DNA from: Aquificota bacterium | GTDB taxonomy: Bacteria; Aquificota; Aquificia; Aquificales; Aquificaceae | NCBI GenBank assembly: GCA_013153455.1 | Contig: JAADEK010000068.1 | Span: 1-8,764 of the forward strand | Reading direction: 5' to 3' | Length of the DNA: 8,764 nucleotides | Shown: positions 1-7,041 of the stretch, piece by piece | Numbering within the stretch: the first letter of the stretch is position 1 | How the letters are laid out: each line of letters starts with the position of its first letter | The notes under the pieces: generated by a model | The model's input: the letters and a program-made list of their open reading frames with translations, nothing else | Databases searched by the model: none | What the model was told of the DNA's origin: nothing | Program-made: the position numbers and the translations under genes

Positions 1-1598
<1,598 letters not shown>

Positions 1599-1600
1599 GG

Positions 1601-1626
1601 AAGGGAGCTCAGGAGGGGAGCTCCTT
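1601..1626 (-). terminator. Possible weak terminator or 3' hairpin of the GYD gene
   Basis: GGAGCTC (1604-1610) and GAGCTCC (1618-1624) form a 7-bp stem with a 7-base loop, extendable by a G-T and an A-T pair. The stop codon of the GYD gene (1609-1611) lies inside it. On the minus strand the stem is followed by the pyrimidine-rich CTTCCTTTACTTTG, not a clean T-run. It could therefore be a weak terminator or a 3' stabilising hairpin. The guaB promoter candidate immediately follows, which fits a transcription boundary here. Confidence 0.35.
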
Positions 1627-1908
1627 CAGGTCCTTGATGAGTGTGTCTATATCAAAGGCGGGCATTGTGAGTGTTCTTATCGTCCCGCGGGCGTTCAGCT
1701 CTATAGCCATCTTCAGTATCGTGTCGTTGTCGGGCGCCTCAACTATGTTGAGAAAGTCGTAAGGTCCCATGAGTGCATACTGGGCTATTATCTTTATCCC
1801 GTATTTTTCACAAAGTTCTTGGTCTACTTCCTTTATCCTTTCGGGCTTGTTCTTTAGGGTCTTTGCTCCGTCGTCGGTAAGTGTTGTAAGTATTACAAAA
1901 ACGGGCAT
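1609..1908 (-). CDS. GYD-domain (dimeric alpha/beta barrel) small protein
   Basis: This is a 99-residue cytoplasmic protein that I read as a member of the GYD-domain family (Pfam type DUF1743/PF08734-like), small single-domain proteins of unknown biochemical role. The signature GPYDFLNIVEAPD lies at about residues 48-60. It follows a short strand-helix unit beginning MPVFVILTTLTDDGAKTL and precedes a second helix and strand, consistent with a ferredoxin-like fold. I chose the start at 1908, not an in-frame ATG at 1935. The sequence GGGAGGTGGAG lies directly before 1908, while nothing resembling a ribosome site precedes 1935. It lies 35 bases after tldD and 47 before guaB on the same strand. 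The context does not reveal a substrate. Family assignment is fairly secure; function is unknown. Confidence 0.85.
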   Translation of the reverse strand: MPVFVILTTLTDDGAKTLKNKPERIKEVDQELCEKYGIKIIAQYALMGPYDFLNIVEAPDNDTILKMAIELNARGTIRTLTMPAFDIDTLIKDLKELPS

Positions 1909-1914
1909 ATCTCC

Positions 1915-1920
1915 ACCTCC
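1915..1920 (-). promoter_or_regulatory. Ribosome binding site deciding the GYD-protein start
   Basis: GGAGGT on the minus strand ends 6 bases before the ATG at 1908. It makes the 99-residue reading preferable to a 108-residue one beginning at 1935. It is the only strong Shine-Dalgarno site in the minus-strand block. Confidence 0.8.
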
Positions 1921-1943
1921 CTTGAGCTTCGTCATATATTAAT

Positions 1944-3332
1944 TTAGCGCTCAACACCCCCGAGTGTCATCCGCTTTATCCTTATCGTGGGTTGGGCGTC
2001 CGTGACCGGAACGCCTTGCCCGTCTTTCCCGCACGTCCCTATAGACCACCCGATATCGCTCCCTACCGCGTCAACGTCCATAAGGGCACGCGGTCCGTTT
2101 CCTATGAGCGTCGCACCCCGTATGGGGTAAGTAACCCTCCCGTTTTCTATCATGTAGCCTTCCATTATCTCAAACACAAAGTCCCCCGTTACGGTGTTCA
2201 CCTCACCCCCTCCCATCTTCACCACGAGAATGCCCTCCTTCGTGTCCGCTATGATGTCCTCGGGGTTATCCCTTCCGGGCTCTATGAAGGTGTTCGTCAT
2301 CCTCACCATAGGTATGTGGGCATAACTTTGGCGCCTCCCGTTTCCCGTGCTCTGGACTCCGTCGCGCATAGCCCTGAGGCGGTCATACATGTATCCGACG
2401 AGCTCACCGTTCTTTATGAGAACCTTTCTCTGCGCAGGGACGCCTTCGTCGTCAACCGCAAACGAGCCGTTGTGATGGGGGAGCGTCGCGTCGTCAACGA
2501 CCGTGACGAGGGGTGATGCCACCATCTCACCTATCTTACCCGCGTATACCGAGAGTCCCTGCTGAACCAAGTCCGCCTCAAGACCGTGCCCGACCGCCTC
2601 GTGTATCATCGTCCCCCCAGCTTCCGAGGACATAACGACCGTAAAGCTTCCCGCGGGAGCTGGTTTTGCGTCAAGCATGAGGAGGGCTCTCCTCGCTGCC
2701 TTCCTCGCTATCTCCTCGGGTGGAAACTCGTTGAGTATCTCAAAGCCCATCTTCCCCCCTACGCTTTCGTAGCCCCTTTGGAGGGTTTGTCCGTCGCTCG
2801 CGACAACCTCAACGAAGAAGACTACGCGTTTTTGGGTATCTTTCGCTATCTCACCGAGTGTGTTTATAACGAGGATTTCCCGCGTTTTGTCCGCAAGAAC
2901 CGCAAGAACTTGTTTTATCTTGTCCCCGAAGCTTCTGGCTTCTTCCTCCGCGCGCTTTAGGATTTGGGCGCGGAAGGATAGGGACTCCTCGTCGGGGTCT
3001 ATTACCGCGGGAGTCCAGCCTTTGAGGTAGCTCTTTCCTACCGCAACGGGTCCGTGCCCCTCACCGCGGGCGAGCGTCTTTGCGAGCTCAAGAAGGTTCT
3101 CAAGCGTAGGGTTCGTCGTGTATCCGTAATAATTCTTACCGTTCTTTATGAGTCTTATGCCGACACCCTCGTCGTATCCGTGTGTTATCTTGTCTATCTT
3201 CCTGTCTTCTAAGTGCATCCGCGTCGTTCTTGACCTTTCGTAAAATATCTCCCCGTATTCACCGCCTTGGGACATGAGAACCGACAGTATGTAGCCCGAC
3301 TTTTCCCTCAGGAGTTCCTCAACCGGATTCAT
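1944..3332 (-). CDS. tldD: TldD/PmbA-family metallopeptidase, TldD subunit
   Basis: TldD is the catalytic subunit of the cytoplasmic TldD-TldE zinc protease. In E. coli that protease trims peptides such as the microcin B17 precursor and the antitoxin CcdA. The 462-residue length is usual. The zinc motif HEAVGH is visible with His244, Glu245 and His249, the HExxxH form that marks TldD and is lost in TldE/PmbA. The C-terminal metal-ligand region GTCGKDGQGVPV holds Cys434. The conserved GNGRRQSYAHIPMVRMTNT stretch is at about 330-348, and MGGGEVNT is near 373-380. The subunit should therefore be active. No tldE partner lies in this window, so it must be elsewhere if present. The start at 3332 has no Shine-Dalgarno site but has a -10-like TATTAT just upstream. 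The gene is divergent from tusA and first in the minus-strand block. Its substrate in this organism is unknown. Confidence 0.95.
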   Translation of the reverse strand: MNPVEELLREKSGYILSVLMSQGGEYGEIFYERSRTTRMHLEDRKIDKITHGYDEGVGIRLIKNGKNYYGYTTNPTLENLLELAKTLARGEGHGPVAVGKSYLKGWTPAVIDPDEESLSFRAQILKRAEEEARSFGDKIKQVLAVLADKTREILVINTLGEIAKDTQKRVVFFVEVVASDGQTLQRGYESVGGKMGFEILNEFPPEEIARKAARRALLMLDAKPAPAGSFTVVMSSEAGGTMIHEAVGHGLEADLVQQGLSVYAGKIGEMVASPLVTVVDDATLPHHNGSFAVDDEGVPAQRKVLIKNGELVGYMYDRLRAMRDGVQSTGNGRRQSYAHIPMVRMTNTFIEPGRDNPEDIIADTKEGILVVKMGGGEVNTVTGDFVFEIMEGYMIENGRVTYPIRGATLIGNGPRALMDVDAVGSDIGWSIGTCGKDGQGVPVTDAQPTIRIKRMTLGGVER

Positions 3333-3343
3333 ACCAAAATAAG

Positions 3344-3349
3344 ATAATA
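3344..3349 (-). promoter_or_regulatory. Candidate -10 box of tldD
   Basis: On the minus strand TATTAT (3349-3344) matches the -10 consensus at 5/6. It lies 11 bases before the tldD ATG, so transcription would start within a few bases of the start codon. No convincing -35 hexamer appears 17 bases upstream (TCAGGA there). If real, the promoter may rely on an activator or on the adjoining dyad. Confidence 0.35.
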
Positions 3350-3360
3350 CCCGTAAGGGT
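3349..3360 (-). repeat. 12-base dyad next to the tldD -10 box
   Basis: The minus strand reads ACCC-TTAC-GGGT, a 4-bp stem with a 4-base loop. Its last T is the first base of the TATTAT box. It resembles the dyad before guaB (1577-1589); both share the form GACCC, about four bases, then GGG(G)T. No minus-strand gene ends upstream of it, so it cannot be a terminator. An operator or a 5' RNA hairpin is the better reading. Confidence 0.35.
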
Positions 3361-3474
3361 CTTTATTCCTGAGTTTATAATCATTTTTAATAGGCTTATA
3401 AAGATTTTCTTAAGTAGGTATGAGAGGATAACGATAATCTTATAAGGAGAAAACCAATGTAAGGAGGTTGGAAG
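3361..3474 (+). promoter_or_regulatory. Promoter region of the sulfur operon (upstream of tusA)
   Basis: This is the tusA side of the divergent, AT-rich gap. Two -10-like boxes are seen: GATAAT at 3433-3438 (5/6) and TATAAG at 3441-3446. The first has only a weak -35 match, TTAAGT at 3410-3415, with a 17-base spacer. A direct repeat is present, CTTATAAAGA (3395-3404) and CTTATAAGGA (3439-3448). A strong ribosome site, AAGGAGG, stands before the tusA ATG. The exact promoter cannot be settled by eye. Confidence 0.4.
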
Positions 3475-3714
3475 ATGGCTACCGTTACGCCCGACAAGAC
3501 GCTTGATACTTCTGGTCTTAACTGTCCCCTCCCGGTTTTGAAGACGAAGAAAGCTCTTGAGGAGCTTCAACCCGGTCAGATTCTTGAGGTGATATCAACG
3601 GACCCCGGCTCAAAGGCGGACATACCCGCTTTTTGTCAAAGGACCGGTCACGAGCTCGTTGAGATGGTTGAAGAGGGAGGAAAGTATATCTACTACATAA
3701 GGAAGAAGGGATAA
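3475..3714 (+). CDS. tusA: TusA-family sulfur carrier protein
   Basis: TusA is a small cytoplasmic protein that carries sulfane sulfur as a persulfide on one conserved cysteine. In sulfur oxidisers it hands sulfur between rhodanese or DsrE-type proteins and the oxidising complex. The 79 residues are the normal size. The family motif GLNCPLPVLKTKKAL gives Cys17 in the CPxP active site at the start of the first helix. A second cysteine, Cys54, lies in AFCQRTGHEL. AAGGAGG precedes the ATG at a good distance. It is the first gene of the plus-strand block, 13 bases ahead of dsrE2, matching the tusA-dsrE arrangement known beside sHdr genes. The context points to dissimilatory sulfur oxidation and not to tRNA thiolation. 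No rhodanese gene is adjacent, although one often accompanies this set. Confidence 0.95.
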   Translation: MATVTPDKTLDTSGLNCPLPVLKTKKALEELQPGQILEVISTDPGSKADIPAFCQRTGHELVEMVEEGGKYIYYIRKKG

Positions 3715-3727
3715 GGGGAGGCTTGCT

Positions 3728-4276
3728 ATGGCTACGGAAAGGCTCGCTATCATAGCGACTAAGGGAACGCTTGATATGGCTTATCCTCCCCTGATTCTCG
3801 CGTCCGTCGCCGCCTCCCTCGGGGTTGAGAGCGCCATCTTCTTCACCTTCTACGGGCTAAACATCATCCACAAGGAAAAGGTAAAGCAGTTAAAGATAGC
3901 GCCCGTGGGTAATCCCGCTATGCCGATGGTCTTCCCCGATTCCGTGAAGCAGACGCCCGTAGTGGGTCAGCTCGCGAGTCTTATGGAGAGCGTATTCCCC
4001 GGTCCTCCCCAGATTATGGGTATCATCCCCGGTATGACGGACTTTATGACCGCAATGATGAAGAAGAGGATGAAGGAAAAGGGTGTCGCGAGCGTTGAGG
4101 AACTCCTTGAGCTTTGCAAAGAGGCGGACGTGAAGCTCATACCCTGCCAGATGACGATGGACCTTTTCGGATACAAGAGGGAGGACCTCATAGACGGGCT
4201 TGAGCCTCCCGCGGGAGCGACGGAGTTCTTCAACTACCTCCTTGAGGCGGACAAACCTATGGTAATCTTCGTTTAA
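3728..4276 (+). CDS. dsrE2: DsrE2-type sulfurtransferase
   Basis: This is a 182-residue protein of the DsrE/DsrF/DrsH fold, DsrE2 branch, which holds persulfide sulfur and exchanges it with TusA. The N-terminal strand-helix ERLAIIATKGTLDMAYPPLI and the FYGLNIIHK segment at 41-49 are typical. A hydrophobic, Met- and Pro-rich middle stretch (about 57-112, with GNPAMPMVFP and IPGMTDFMTAMMKK) marks DsrE2 and may bind a membrane or partner. The active-site region has Cys130 in LLELCKEA and Cys140 in LIPCQMTMDLFG, the two-cysteine pattern of the family. A GGGGAGG ribosome site precedes it. It sits 13 bases after tusA and 20 before a second DsrE gene, so co-translation of interacting carriers is likely. 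The DsrE2 subtype is from remembered family sequences and is fairly sure. Confidence 0.9.
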   Translation: MATERLAIIATKGTLDMAYPPLILASVAASLGVESAIFFTFYGLNIIHKEKVKQLKIAPVGNPAMPMVFPDSVKQTPVVGQLASLMESVFPGPPQIMGIIPGMTDFMTAMMKKRMKEKGVASVEELLELCKEADVKLIPCQMTMDLFGYKREDLIDGLEPPAGATEFFNYLLEADKPMVIFV

Positions 4277-4296
4277 TAAAGGTTCGGAGGTGGGCT

Positions 4297-4722
4297 ATGG
4301 CTGGTCAGGAGTTTGAAAAGCTCCTCTTTTACATCGTGACTGTTCCCTTCTTCGTCAGGGCGGAGCCTACGACGGGTGAGCTAATCAACCCCCAAGCGGG
4401 AGCTCCCTTCTTCTTGGCTACCGCTGCGACGACGATGGACTACGAGGTTGAGATGGTGATAACCTCCGAGGCGGGTTATCTCCTTATGCGCGACAACGCA
4501 AAGAAGGTAAAGGTTCGTCCCGGCGTTGAGCAAACGGTATACGACTTTATCAAGATGGCAAAGGAAGCGGGCGTAAAGATTTACCTCTGCACGCCCTCGC
4601 TTGACCTCACGGACATCTACAAGGAAGAGGACGTGAATAAAGAGCTGTGCGACGGTATACTGGGGGGTGCTGCTTTCCTTGATAAGCTCATGAGCGGTGA
4701 GTATGCGGTCATCACCCTCTGA
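4297..4722 (+). CDS. DsrE-family sulfurtransferase, possibly DsrE3 type
   Basis: This is a 141-residue DsrE/DsrF-like protein distinct from the one before it. A single DsrE fold is suggested by the strand KLLFYIVTVPFF, the helix around PFFLATAATTMDYEVEMVIT (37-56), and a strand ending at the likely active cysteine, Cys98, in GVKIYLCTPSLDL. A second cysteine, Cys118, is in NKELCDGILGG, a helix that commonly follows in this group. It lacks the Met-rich middle insertion of DsrE2. A strong ribosome site, GGAGGTGGG, precedes the ATG, 20 bases after dsrE2. It probably passes sulfur between TusA and the Hdr-like complex, as DsrE3-type proteins are thought to do in sHdr organisms. The exact subtype cannot be settled here, so no symbol is given. 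It ends the sulfur-carrier half of the block. Confidence 0.85.
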   Translation: MAGQEFEKLLFYIVTVPFFVRAEPTTGELINPQAGAPFFLATAATTMDYEVEMVITSEAGYLLMRDNAKKVKVRPGVEQTVYDFIKMAKEAGVKIYLCTPSLDLTDIYKEEDVNKELCDGILGGAAFLDKLMSGEYAVITL

Positions 4723-4749
4723 GCTTTCCTTCTTTCTTTTTGTAAAGTC

Positions 4750-4775
4750 TATAAGGATATTTTTATATCCCTATA
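4750..4775 (+). repeat. 26-base inverted repeat upstream of hdrC1
   Basis: TATAAGGATAT (4750-4760) and ATATCCCTATA (4765-4775) pair at 10 of 11 positions, with one A-C mismatch and a TTTT loop. A run of A then six T (4782-4787) follows after some bases. It could be a weak terminator or attenuator of the tusA-dsrE transcript. It could also be an AT-rich operator of the kind bound by ArsR-type repressors, which regulate sHdr genes in some proteobacteria. Confidence 0.5.
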
Positions 4776-4791
4776 AAAAAATTTTTTGGCT

Positions 4792-4826
4792 TTCCCCCTC
4801 GCGCGCTTTTAATTTAAAAAGGGGAA
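4792..4826 (+). repeat. Second inverted repeat upstream of hdrC1
   Basis: TTCCCC (4792-4797) pairs with GGGGAA (4821-4826). Inside lies a second perfect palindrome, TTTTAA-T-TTAAAA (4807-4819), with a GC-alternating CTCGCGCGC bulge on the left arm. The right arm ends 8 bases before the hdrC1 ribosome site, so as RNA it could affect hdrC1 translation or protect the 5' end of a processed message. Confidence 0.4.
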
Positions 4827-4847
4827 TAAACTTCAGGAGGGCTTAAA

Positions 4848-5600
4848 ATGGCTGAACAAACTCAAGTTCGTAAATACGGATACAACATCCCCATATCCGA
4901 GAAAACCCTTCAAGTCCCTTGGGAGGAGAAGGTAAGGGTCATAGAGGAGGTTCGCTCCGACTTCCGCTTTAAGGACTTCCTCTTTGGTTGTCTCAACTGC
5001 GGTGTGTGCACAGCTTCCTGTCCCTCAAACAGGTTCTTTGACTACTCACCGAGAGAGATAGTCCAGCGCTTCCTTGAGAATGACATAGATGTCCTATACG
5101 ACATGATGCACGAATACATATGGGCGTGCTCCCAATGCTTCACCTGCTGGATAAGGTGTCCCTTCGTAAACAACCCCGGCGGACTGGTCATCATCATGCG
5201 CGAAGTGGCGGTCAGAAACGCGTTTGAAGCGACGAAAGACCTCCTGAAGCCCTACGGGCGTGTTCTCCTTAAAGTCATGACCACGGGTAACCAGCTTTCC
5301 GCGGACATGCTACAGCCCGACTTCTTCCCCGACTGGGGACCCAAGATGCTTGACAACATGGAGAACCTCAGGGCTAAGCGTATGGCTATACCCTTTGACG
5401 TAGGAAAGGCGGTTAAGACCGCTTGGGAGGTCTCCCTCCAGACCGCCATAGAGATGTATCAAATATGGCGCGAAACGGGCATCTTTGAACTCATAGAGAG
5501 ACTTGACCCCAACCTCTACAACGTCATAATGGACATAGTTGAAGAGAACGAGGAGAGGTGGGAAGAGCTCCTTGAGGAGATGGGTGAAGAGCAAGCTTAA
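4848..5600 (+). CDS. hdrC1: Hdr-like complex iron-sulfur subunit HdrC1
   Basis: HdrC1 is an electron-transfer subunit of the cytoplasmic, possibly membrane-associated sHdr complex that oxidises protein-bound sulfane sulfur. It resembles HdrC of methanogen heterodisulfide reductase. Two complete cubane [4Fe-4S] motifs are seen: Cys48, 51, 54, 58 (GCLNCGVCTASCPS) and Cys94, 97, 100, 104 (ACSQCFTCWIRCP). At 250 residues it is longer than the minimal ferredoxin-like HdrC. The C-terminal half (about 115-250) has no cysteine, is mostly helical in character, and ends in a Glu-rich tail (IVEENEERWEELLEEMGEE). The middle part of that half has no clear membrane segment. AGGAGG is placed 7 bases before the ATG. 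It is followed after 45 bases by hdrB1, its expected direct partner. The name HdrC1, not HdrC2, follows the gene order C1-B1-A. Confidence 0.92.
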   Translation: MAEQTQVRKYGYNIPISEKTLQVPWEEKVRVIEEVRSDFRFKDFLFGCLNCGVCTASCPSNRFFDYSPREIVQRFLENDIDVLYDMMHEYIWACSQCFTCWIRCPFVNNPGGLVIIMREVAVRNAFEATKDLLKPYGRVLLKVMTTGNQLSADMLQPDFFPDWGPKMLDNMENLRAKRMAIPFDVGKAVKTAWEVSLQTAIEMYQIWRETGIFELIERLDPNLYNVIMDIVEENEERWEELLEEMGEEQA

Positions 5601-5603
5601 TAA

Positions 5604-5634
5604 GGGGGTTGGTGCCCCGCTAAAAAATTTTTAG
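5604..5634 (+). repeat. Hairpin and A/T palindrome between hdrC1 and hdrB1
   Basis: GGGG (5605-5608) can pair with CCCC (5615-5618) around a 6-base loop. It is followed by the near-perfect palindrome CTAAAAA-A-TTTTTAG (5620-5634). The last two bases of the palindrome begin the AGGAGGTG ribosome site of hdrB1 (5633-5640). It looks more like a translation- or stability-tuning element than a true terminator, since the GC stem is only 4 bp. Confidence 0.35.
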
Positions 5635-5645
5635 GAGGTGTAGCT

Positions 5646-6986
5646 ATGGGACATACATCTAAGAGCCCTTACCTTAAGTATGCGGACCCCGAACCGTTCC
5701 CGATACTGAACAAGCACTCGCACTACGACCACCTCTTTGAGGAGATGCACGAACTTGAGGAGAAGGGTGAGATACTCGTCTTTCGCATAACCGAGGAAAA
5801 CAAGCCCAAATACGTATACACGAGAACGGGAAGGATAAAGACGATACCCACGAACAAACTCTGGCACCACAAGTCCTGCGGTCAGTGCGGTAACATACCC
5901 GGATACCCCGCTTCCGTTATGTGGTTTATGAACAAGTTCGGTCTTGATTACCTAAACGAACCTCACCAAACCTCTTGCACCGCTTGGAACTACCACGGTT
6001 CCGGAACATCAAACCCCGTCGCTCTCGCAGCGGTCTGGCTCAGGAATATGCACCAAGCTTGGAAGACGGGCTACTACCCCCTCATACACTGCGGAACCTC
6101 CTTCGGTTCTTACAAGGAAACGAGGGAACAGCTCATATTCAACAAAGAGCTCAGAGAAGCGGTAAAGCCCATACTCAAGAAGCTGGGCAGGCTCACCGAA
6201 GACGGGAGAATCGTTGTGCCTCAGGAGATAGTCCACTACTCGGAGTGGGTTCACGCGATGAGGGACGAGATAGCCCAGCTTTACGAGAAGGAAGGAAAGC
6301 CGAAGGGTATAGACGTTTCCAACATACGCGTCGCCATACACAACGCTTGCCACACCTGGAAGATGATGGCGGACGACTACCCGTATGACCCGGAGGTTTA
6401 CAACGGACAGCGTCCCGCTGCTTCAACCGCGGTTATAAAGAGGCTCGGGGCTCAGGTCGTTGATTACTCAACGTGGTATGACTGTTGCGGATTCGGTTTT
6501 AGGCACATACTCACCGAACGTGAGTTTACGCGTTCGTTCGCCATACAGCGTAAACTGAAGGTCATAGCGGAAGAGCTAAAGGCGGACATCATCATTACGC
6601 ACGATACGGGTTGCACCACCACATTTGAAAAGAACCAGTGGATAGGAAAGGCTCACGGAATGTATTACCCCATAGCGGTTATGTCCGACGTTATGTTCTC
6701 AGCTCTCGCTTGCGGAGCTCACCCCTTCAAGATAGTCCAGCTCTACTGGAACTGCTCCAACTACGAACCCCTGCTTGAGAAGATGGGTATAACGAACTGG
6801 AGGGAGCTGAAGAAGGAATGGGAGGACGTGGTCAAGTATATAGCTGAGCTTGAAAAGCAAGGGAAATACGACGAACTCCTTGAGTTCTTCAAGAAGTATG
6901 ACCTATACGAGCCCTACAGCAAGACATCCGACGGGTTCAAATACAGAAGGTCCGCTACTTCCGATATGCCCCTATTCAAGTCCTGA
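5646..6986 (+). CDS. hdrB1: Hdr-like complex CCG-domain subunit HdrB1
   Basis: HdrB-type proteins carry the site where disulfide or persulfide sulfur is handled on unusual iron-sulfur clusters bound by two CCG domains. At 446 residues this is longer than methanogen HdrB (about 300). Extra residues lie at the N-terminus (1-70, His/Glu-rich) and the C-terminus (380-446). The N-terminal cysteine set is Cys78, Cys81, Cys111 and Cys149. The C-terminal set is Cys235, the pair Cys280-Cys281, and Cys323. The canonical motif is C..CC..CxxC; here the first pair is Cys-Thr (111-112), and both final CxxC units have lost the last cysteine (CGTS at 149, CTTT at 323). This leaves four cysteines per domain. 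Two more, Cys356 and Cys370, lie after the second domain. AGGAGGTG precedes the ATG. The gene stands between hdrC1 and hdrA as in other sHdr loci. Confidence 0.93.
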   Translation: MGHTSKSPYLKYADPEPFPILNKHSHYDHLFEEMHELEEKGEILVFRITEENKPKYVYTRTGRIKTIPTNKLWHHKSCGQCGNIPGYPASVMWFMNKFGLDYLNEPHQTSCTAWNYHGSGTSNPVALAAVWLRNMHQAWKTGYYPLIHCGTSFGSYKETREQLIFNKELREAVKPILKKLGRLTEDGRIVVPQEIVHYSEWVHAMRDEIAQLYEKEGKPKGIDVSNIRVAIHNACHTWKMMADDYPYDPEVYNGQRPAASTAVIKRLGAQVVDYSTWYDCCGFGFRHILTEREFTRSFAIQRKLKVIAEELKADIIITHDTGCTTTFEKNQWIGKAHGMYYPIAVMSDVMFSALACGAHPFKIVQLYWNCSNYEPLLEKMGITNWRELKKEWEDVVKYIAELEKQGKYDELLEFFKKYDLYEPYSKTSDGFKYRRSATSDMPLFKS

Positions 6987-6991
6987 GGAAC

Positions 6992-7014
6992 GCAAGGGGG
7001 CTTTTGCCCCCTGC
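6992..7014 (+). repeat. GC-rich hairpin between hdrB1 and hdrA
   Basis: AGGGGGC (6995-7001) pairs with GCCCCCT (7006-7012) around a TTTT tetraloop. After one bulged A the stem continues with GC/GC (6992-6993 with 7013-7014). This is the strongest hairpin in the window. No T-run follows (ACATAAATAC), so full termination is unlikely. It may block 3' exonucleases and stabilise the upstream hdrC1-hdrB1 message, or pause RNA polymerase. It begins 5 bases after the hdrB1 stop, and hdrA starts 27 bases later. Confidence 0.6.
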
Positions 7015-7041
7015 ACATAAATACTTTTAAGGAGGGTAATA

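Larger units (their letters stand above)
4723..4847 (+). promoter_or_regulatory. AT-rich regulatory gap between dsrE and hdrC1
   Basis: This 125-base gap carries no gene. It begins with a pyrimidine-rich run (TTTCCTTCTTTCTTTTT), holds two inverted repeats listed separately, an A7T6 tract at 4775-4787, and a GCGCGC block at 4801-4806. It ends with an AGGAGG ribosome site (4835-4840) 7 bases before hdrC1. TATAAA (4772-4777) and TATAAG (4750-4755) are possible -10 boxes, without good -35 partners. It is by far the longest gap in the plus-strand block, so a second promoter, an attenuator or a processing site is likely. Confidence 0.45.

Noticed and set aside
1992..2516. Plus-strand open frame of 174 codons within tldD
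   Set aside because: It is antisense to a clear TldD with intact zinc motif. Its composition is Arg/His/Pro/Val-rich with no family features, as expected of a shadow frame.
3319..3570. Minus-strand open frame of 83 codons spanning the divergent gap
   Set aside because: It overlaps the starts of both tldD and tusA, lacks a ribosome site and has no recognisable domain. The region is better read as divergent regulatory DNA.
3728..4722. The two DsrE-type genes as a recent tandem duplication
   Set aside because: Lengths, cysteine contexts (LIPCQMTMDLFG versus IYLCTPSLDL) and the Met-rich insertion differ too much; they are separate family branches.
4775..4787. A7T6 tract as a true bidirectional terminator
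   Set aside because: The T-run is separated from the AT-rich hairpin by several A residues, and the hairpin has only two G-C pairs, so strong termination is not supported.
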